DNA from: Zygnema cylindricum
Lineage: Eukaryota > Streptophyta > Zygnematophyceae > Zygnematales > Zygnemataceae
Reading direction: 5' to 3'
NCBI GenBank assembly: GCA_037447655.1
Contig: JBBHKE010001359.1
Location: 1 to 64,000 of the forward strand
Length of the DNA stretch: 64,000 nucleotides
Made by a program: the position numbers and the translations under genes. This document shows, one piece after another, positions 57,771 through 64,000 of the stretch. Each line of letters starts with the position of its first letter. Positions within the stretch are counted from its first letter, which is position 1. A model generated the notes under the pieces. The model was not told where the DNA came from and did no database searches. It saw only the letters and a list, made by a program, of their open reading frames with translations.

Positions 57771-60700
57771 GGTTATGGGCCCACCCTCTAGGGTGCCCAC
57801 CTTCAATGGATCTGGGTTCATCTATTGGGAAGCCATGATGATGGGAGCTTTGTGTGAAAAACGATACTGGGGTATCGGTAGTGGACAAGTGAAACGTCCA
57901 CCTTCAGGAACTCCACCAAGATTTGGAGGAGTAAGGTTTCCTGTAGCAACGGCTGCCTCAGCGGAGGAGGCAGATGATGGGGACAGCAGTGTGTTTGAAA
58001 AGGGGAAAGGGAAGGAGATACCCCTTACTCCTATTGACACAGTACCAGGAGCGGCGACCGTTAAGATCACGGAGAACGATACTCAAATGTGGTAGGATGT
58101 AAACATGGCTGCCAAGAACTTCATTCTCAGGCATCTCACTCAAGCGTTGGCCACTCCTCATCTTCACATTTACAAGGCCGAGGAGTTGTGGGTGAGTTTG
58201 GTGGAGATTTATAGAGCTGGAACTATTCAGGAGCTCCAGTTGGCTGAGCAAAAGCTAGTGAGTTACACTTACAAAGGAGGAAAGATGTTAGATTACTGTA
58301 ATGATCTTTCTTGTTTGTATATGGAGATGGAAAGTGCCAGGTGGACTAGTACAATAAAAATGAAAGTTAACACTCTTATCATGAAGTTACCAGATGAGTT
58401 CGAGAACATAGTGTATCGAGTACAGGAAATGCCTGATAGTTCATGGAAATGGAACACAGTGGTCAGGATGATACTTGTGCAGGAAAACACAATGGAGATT
58501 AGGAGAGGAGGAAAAAGCATTCAAGCTCTAGCAGCAGGAGGGGACCGATGGGGGAAGGATCCGAAGAAATCGTACAAAGGGGAAAAAGATCAAACTGGAG
58601 GACCGAGGCCCCCAAAGGGTCTTTGTCATTTTTGCAAAAAACCGGGACACTTCATCGTAGATTGTGCCAAGCTGTCAGAGCTAAGGCTCCAAGAGAACCG
58701 TGGAGGGGGTTCTTCCGGAGGGAAGAAAAAGGCACTTATGGTTACAAAAGTGACAAGAGAAACCGAGGATGAGTCCTCTAAGGAGGATGGGGAGCTTCTT
58801 CATTTCGAGAACCTGGAGGAGAAGGAGATCCCTCGGAGACAGAAGTGTGCCCTTGGAGCAATTCAGGAAGCTCCACAAGAAGGATGGATTATCGACTCAA
58901 GTGCATCCATGCATATGTGTCGTGATAAAGAACTCTTCACTAAGTTAAGGAAAATCCCTACTGTAGAGATAGAGTATGGGGATAGGAAAGTAGTTACTAC
59001 AGATCTAGTGGGATCAGTAAATCTGAAATTCTTAGTGGAGGGTAAGACTTCTATACTTACATTCTCAGATGTACTCTACATTCCTCAGCTGAGTAAAAAT
59101 CTTGTCTCTACGTCTGTGCTAGATGACAAAGAGTTTGATACCTTCACTCGAAAGGGAGTCTTTACAACTAAGTATGGGGATGAAGTTTACTTCACGGCAG
59201 ATAAGGGTAGCCAAGGAATGTTTAGGCTTAACATGAGTAATAAAAAGAAGAATTCTTACTATGTTGGTGTTCCTAAGGTGATGATTTGGCATAAGCGGTT
59301 GGGGCATGTACATTTTGATAGGTTGAGGGAAATGAAAAAGCTTGGGGCAGTAGAAGGCATGCAGTTTGGGGATAATGAAATGATGGATGATTGTAGTGGT
59401 TGTGCTCAAGGTAAGGCTCACAGACTTCCCTTTCCCAATGCCGCCACATATAGAGGTGAGAAAGTGTTAGATTTGGTCCACACTGATATTTGGGGACCTG
59501 CAAAAGTACCTTCGGTTGGAGGAAAGAGGTTTATGATGACAATAACCGATGACTGGTCTAGGTACTCTAGAGTCTACTTTTTGAAAACAAAGTCTGAAGC
59601 ATCAACTTACTTCAAAGAATATATAGCCTGGAGTGAGAAGTTGCATGAAACCCCCATTAAGAGGATAAGGAGTAATAATGGGGGGGAATATACCTCTAAC
59701 CAGTTTGAGGAATATCTGAGAGATGAGGGAGTGCAGCACCAGAAAACTATACCATATAACCCGGAACAAAATGGGGTAGCTGAGAGGTTGAATCGAACAC
59801 TAGGAGAAAGTGTATGCAGTATGTTGGCCGACAAGAAAATAGGAAAGAGATTTTGGGCAGAAGTAATGAACTGTGCCAAGTACATTAAGAATAGAGTCCT
59901 TACCTCAGCTGTAAAGGGAGTGACACCTTATGAGAGATGGGTTGGGAGGAAACCAGATATCTCACACCTTAAAGTATTTGGTAGCCAAGTTTACAGTCTT
60001 GAAACGGATAGGAAAAACTGGAAACTAGATGCTAAGGGAAAACCTGGATACTTTGTGGGATATGATGAGGATGTTAAGGGATATAGAGTCTATGACTTAG
60101 CAAAGAAAGATATCATTCTGGTCAAACACTTAGTTGTCATGGACGAAGGGAAGTCATTAGACCCCTTCAAATATATAAAGAAGATAAGAATCAGATTTGT
60201 GTCCGAAAGTGAGGAGAACTCGGTCGTTCCCGAAAGGTACATGAGTGAAACCGTGATTGCAGATTCAAGGGAGATCCAAGATGCAAGAGACTCACCGGAA
60301 ACCTCACATACTCCTATGGACTTCGAGGAGATAGAATAAGCGGGACAAGAACCGGCTTCTATGGAGAAGGGAGCCGATGAGACAGTGAGAAGAAATCCAA
60401 GACTTCCATCTATTCCAGCTTCGGAGTTTGAGGGAGGAAGGAGGAGCAACAAAAGGATACAAGAAAAACAAGCCGCGCATAAGGTAACTAAGCTATCTCA
60501 TCTAGATGAGCCTCAGTCTTACTCGGAGGCAGTGAATAGTCTAGAGTAAGAAAGATGGATTAGAGCCATAAATGATGAGATGGCTTCTATCATGGAAGCA
60601 AATACTTGGGAACTAGCGGATTGCCCTCCAGATAGAAACCTATTGGGTGTAAATGGGTATTTAAACTAAAACCGATTCCTGATAATACCATTGAGAGATA

Positions 60701-62099
60701 TAAGGCTCGATTGGTAGCGAAAGGGTTCACCCAAAAGGAGGGGATTGACTATGAGGAGACCTTTGCTCCAGTTGTTCGGTTCCCCTCAGTAAGGATTCTC
60801 CTCAGTCTGGCAGCAGCGGAAGACATGGAAATCCATCAGATCGACATTAAGAAAACTTTTCTCAATCGTGAGTTAGAGGAAGAAATTTTCATGAGGCAAC
60901 CCGAGGGGTTCGTGGAAGTAGGAGAATAGAGCAAAGTCTGCAGGCTCATAAAATCCTTATATGGACTGAAGCAGTCTCCCCGACAGTGGAATAAGAAACT
61001 AGATGAGTTTCTCACCAATCTGGGACATATCCGTTTCAGCTCTGACCATTCTATCTATATGTTTGAAGATGAGAATGGTGTCATTTTTATTGCAATTTAT
61101 GTGGATGATCTGCTTGTGTTAAGTTAGTCTTTAGAGAAGATCAATAGGCAAAAGAGAGATCTTAGGGGCAGATTTGATATGAAGGATTTAGGGGAGGCAA
61201 AATATATTTTAGGGATCCAAATGGAGAGAGATAGGGGGAAGAAGATCATCAGACTTTCTCAGAAAGAAGCAATAGGAAATATGCTTGAGAAATTCCAGAT
61301 GGAAAATGCTAACAGTTGTACTACTCCCATGGACTTGAAAAAAGTAAGTGATGGGAGTGTAGAAGGAGGTGTGATGATCTTAGACGATCATATGAGTCCA
61401 GAGGAGAGAGAGTTTATGAAGTCTATCCCTTATAGACAGGTCGTAGGAAGTTTAATCTATTTTATGAACTGTACCAAACCGGATATTGCGGCAGCAGTTG
61501 GAGTACTTAGTAGGAGTCTTAATGATCATAGAAAGAGAGATTGGGAGGCAGCCAAGAGAGTCATAAGATATCTGGTGGGAACTAGAGAATTATGGTTGCA
61601 TTTGGGAGGGGAGCACACTGACATAACTACTTGGAGTGACGCCAGTTATGGGGACGCACCTATGAGAAGATGCACTTATAGGAATGTGTTGTATGTTGGG
61701 GAAGGTGCTTGCTACTGGAGCACTAAGCAACAAAAGGTGGTTGCTCACTCCACTATGGAGGCTCAATACATGGCCTCTTGTTCTGCTGTGAAAGAGTTGA
61801 TGTGGGTCAAATCCTTGCTGCAAGAATTAAGGTATATGAAGGAGGGAGTGCATGAAGTGTTTTGTGATAATCAAGCGGCCATAGCAATTGCAGCCAATCC
61901 AAAACACCATTTTAAGGCTAAACATATGGACATAAGATTAAGTTTTGTAAGAAAAAAAGTGGAGAATAAAATAGTGAATCTTGTATATAGATCTGATGAG
62001 GAAATGGTGGCTGACATGATGACCAAACTTGTGCCCTCTCCAAAGTTAAAATATTGTAGGGAAAAATGTGGATTAAAAGAAAAGTTAAAATTAGACTAG
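57751..62099 (+). pseudogene. Element 6 gag-pol polyprotein, five stops and one frameshift
   Basis: The frame starts in the LTR and runs through the PBS into a DUF4219/UBN2 Gag (RVPTFNGSGFIYWEAMM, KLPDEFENIVYRVQ). The CCHC knuckle CHFCKKPGHFIVDC is at 58624-58665. The protease active site reads WIIDSSASMHMC (DSS instead of DSG). HKRLGH is near 59289. Integrase has HTDIWGP, but RSNNGGEY at 59668-59691, so the second catalytic Asp is Asn (codon 59674-59676). RT has [26 protein letters not shown] and YVDD at 61098-61109. RNase H has TWSDASYGD and DNQAAIAIAANPKHH. Stops are at 58093, 60337, 60547, 60927 and 61125, with a frameshift near 60640. Alignment to element 2 shows that the 58093 stop replaces Glu. 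Confidence 0.9.
57771..57785 (+). other. Primer-binding site, internal (half-tRNA) Met(i) type
   Basis: GGTTATGGGCCCACC is complementary to the anticodon stem-loop of plant initiator tRNA-Met. It is identical to the site in element 2 over 15 bases. Confidence 0.85.
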
Positions 62100-62112
62100 A
62101 AAATAAGGGGAG
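62100..62112 (+). other. Polypurine tract of element 6
   Basis: AAAATAAGGGGAG directly before the 3' LTR TGTTGAAATAAG. Confidence 0.85.
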
Positions 62113-63157
62113 TGTTGAAATAAGTAGTTTTATTGTATTTTCTAGGTCTAAATTAATTAGCGGAAAAATATATAAAGAAAATGTAGGCAGCCTGCCTCCA
62201 TCTCTTCTCTCTTACCCCCATACTTGTTGTAGTCACTGAAGGAGAGAGAGAGCGATGGAGCCATGGCTGCCTCAGCTCCATAGGAAGGACTAAAGAGTGA
62301 CTTTAAGTCACTCTCAACAAAAGGTTGAGTTCGGCATGACTCGAACCCCCGACCGGCAGAGCGCGGCGTAGCCGTTAGCTCTAACCAGTCTGTCGTAGAA
62401 GTCCGTTAGGAGATATAGGGTTTCATTAATATTTAAACTATAGTATAATGCATAAATTATTTAACTGCAACTCTTTACGACACGCATAGATACAGTTTTA
62501 CGAAATGCGAAGTACTGTACTAAATTGAAACGGATATTGTGCATTTTGTTTCGACAGCGAAAAAAATATTTTGCAAGTATTTATTACGGCTCAGATTTCA
62601 TTTCGCGTCAAATCTAACGGCGAACATCATCGCCGAAATCCCGGAATGGTCACTTTGGCATTTAGTGACGTGGCATGACCTGGCGCCACGTGGAGAGATG
62701 ACAATCGGTCGCGGGAATTCCGAGGAACGTACGGACGAGTGGAAAAAAGACACGCGTCCACCTAATGGCCTTGTCGTACAGAGGCCGTACAGAAAGTACA
62801 TCGGCAGTAGTACTTTTTGGTACTACACAGTGTTCTAATTGGTTCGTACGGGCAGTAGTAGGGGTTGTGAGAGAGAACTAGGAAAAACTAGGACTTAGGA
62901 AAAATTAGGTAGTCACCTCTCTTTTTGAGAGTTTGTATAAAATTGGCATTTATGCTGGCTTATAACTTATCGCATGGTTGGGCGTTTTTAGAGATTCTTT
63001 TTCCTACGGACTCAAGGGAGTCCACGCTGCACAGGGGTGCATACCGATTGTCATCTTGACTACTTGGGCAGCAGTGGCTGTGGGTTTAAGTGGGCTAGTT
63101 AAAAACTATCTAGAGGCTTCCTGTATTCTGTAGTCCAATGGAGGACATATAATTACA
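62113..63157 (+). repeat. 3' LTR of element 6
   Basis: 1045 bp, matching the 5' LTR throughout with roughly 35-40 differences counted by eye. The last bases (AATTACA against AATTGCA) are ambiguous with the target sequence. Confidence 0.9.
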
Positions 63158-64000
63158 TGGCCTAATCTTTTATGCCACAAATCATCTGAGTGCAAAACAT
63201 CAGAGTACAAAACATCCTTCTCCTTGGTGTTAGCCATATCTATGCGGTACATCTTGCTTCTATCTCTAGTACCTGTAACCACAACCTTGCCATTTTTGCT
63301 AACAACTTGTCGACCATTTTTCAAATTAACCTCAATGCCTTTACTCTCTACGAACGACGTAGAAAATAGATTTTTCTTAAATTGAGGCACAAATAAGACA
63401 TTGTGAAAGGTTCTTTCAAATGCTTTTTCTTCTACATCAACTAGCAAGGAAACATCAACCATAGCACGAGTCTGGACACTCATTCCACAAGCATAATAAA
63501 TATTTTTCTCCGGCGTTGCTTTCAGATTTTTGAAGATGGCCTTGTTCCAGCAAATGTGGGCTGACGCTCTTGTATCCATTATCCATCCAGGGTCCTTTGC
63601 GCCCTCCATTGCTGCCGCCATAACGAATAGATCCGTGTCGTCTTCCTCAGAAAATGTCAGAGTCTCGTCCTGAAGTGATGAAGAAGCAGAAAACAGTGCA
63701 TTTCCACAAGGTGTTGGCCCCGTGAAGCTTTTGTAAAACTGACTTTGTTGCCATCCCAGCCTGTATAAACCTGTATCGTTAGCTTGTTTAAGTTTAGGAC
63801 AGAATTTGTATCCATGACCTCTCTCACTGCGATAAAAACATGCATTGTTGGATTGTCTATTTCCACCCTGATTAAACTGTCTGAACTGGGTAAACTGATT
63901 ACGTTGCTGATTAAACTAACCTTTCTTCCCAAAGTCTGAATTAAAAGCCTCTACTTGCTCAACATTGAGAATATTTAGCTTCCTCCTCTAGTAAAATATT
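63157..64000 (-). pseudogene. Copia element 5 Gag end, protease and pre-integrase, minus strand
   Basis: Reading leftwards from 64000: the Gln/Asn-rich Gag end (RNQFTQFRQFNQGGNRQSNN), then a zinc knuckle with its second Cys replaced by Arg (CFYRSERGHGYKFC). Protease follows with DPGWIMDTRASAHIC (DTR instead of DSG), then LFVPQFKKNLFSTSFV and LWHKRLGHV, where element 6 interrupts it. A stop lies at about 63919. The rest of Gag and the 5' LTR would be beyond the window. Confidence 0.8.

Larger units (their letters stand above)
56727..63157 (+). mobile_element. Element 6: full-length copia retrotransposon nested in element 5
   Basis: Two LTRs of 1044 and 1045 bp, about 96-97% alike by eye, enclose a PBS, gag-pol and a polypurine tract in the normal copia order. 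It interrupts the pre-integrase region of element 5 (LWHKRLGHV | NNESLRKM on the minus strand). TTTAC precedes the 5' LTR. At the right junction only part of a duplicate remains, so a few bases were probably lost there. All main domains are present, but stops, a frameshift and an integrase active-site change make it non-autonomous today. Confidence 0.9.

Noticed and set aside
57751-61127. All five stops in element 6 are TAA or TAG, suggesting a genetic code with TAR read as Gln.
   Set aside because: Where a relative can be aligned, the stop replaces Glu (58093) and, in other elements, Lys, Tyr or Leu codons as well as Gln. TGA stops also occur in element 3. Ordinary decay explains them.

Overview
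This is a repeat-dense piece of a plant-lineage (streptophyte) nuclear genome. Three things point there. Ty1/copia retrotransposons have primer-binding sites that match plant initiator tRNA-Met. AAACCCTAA telobox motifs lie upstream of genes. The one well-resolved host gene, a multi-exon EamA/DMT transporter, has GT-AG introns of up to 3.9 kb. A charophyte alga or early-diverging land plant is plausible, but the sequence does not fix the species.

Layout. 1-8400: no host gene, but a nest of small inverted-repeat DNA transposons (PIF/Harbinger-like with TTA/TAA duplications, and foldback MITEs with TA duplications). 8409-12870: a 3'-truncated copia element (element 1). 12984-21429: Harbinger-like MITEs, an extensin-like Pro/Cys-rich exon, and a gag-only LTR element (element 2) that an inversion of about 4.9 kb has cut through its 3' LTR. 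22935-23790: about 3.8 tandem copies of a 225-230 bp unit, each with a telobox. 23838-31384: the transporter gene, five phase-consistent exons. 31385-35560: AT-rich low-complexity DNA. 35632-36064 (minus): first exon of a small coiled-coil protein gene facing the transporter. 36065-43600: repeats, including a 1.5 kb degenerate satellite. 43629-44770 (minus): a decayed hAT transposase. 46680-47043: a 203 bp tandem repeat ending at a 10-N assembly gap. 47054-64000: a stack of copia elements. These are element 3, split by a solo LTR; a decayed gag-like reading frame on the minus strand; and element 5 (minus strand) with the full-length element 6 inserted in it.

The most informative biology is in the LTR elements. 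Elements 2 and 6 prime reverse transcription from an internal cut of initiator tRNA-Met (anticodon loop, as in Drosophila copia and yeast Ty5), while element 1 uses the ordinary tRNA 3' end. In elements 2 and 6 the Gag reading frame runs from the LTR through the PBS, so the ATG complementary to the CAU anticodon is a Gag codon. Their LTRs also carry an antisense tRNA-like stretch at a near-constant offset. Every retroelement coding region here is broken. Nothing in the window looks like an intact mobile element, a CRISPR array, an operon or an organelle segment.
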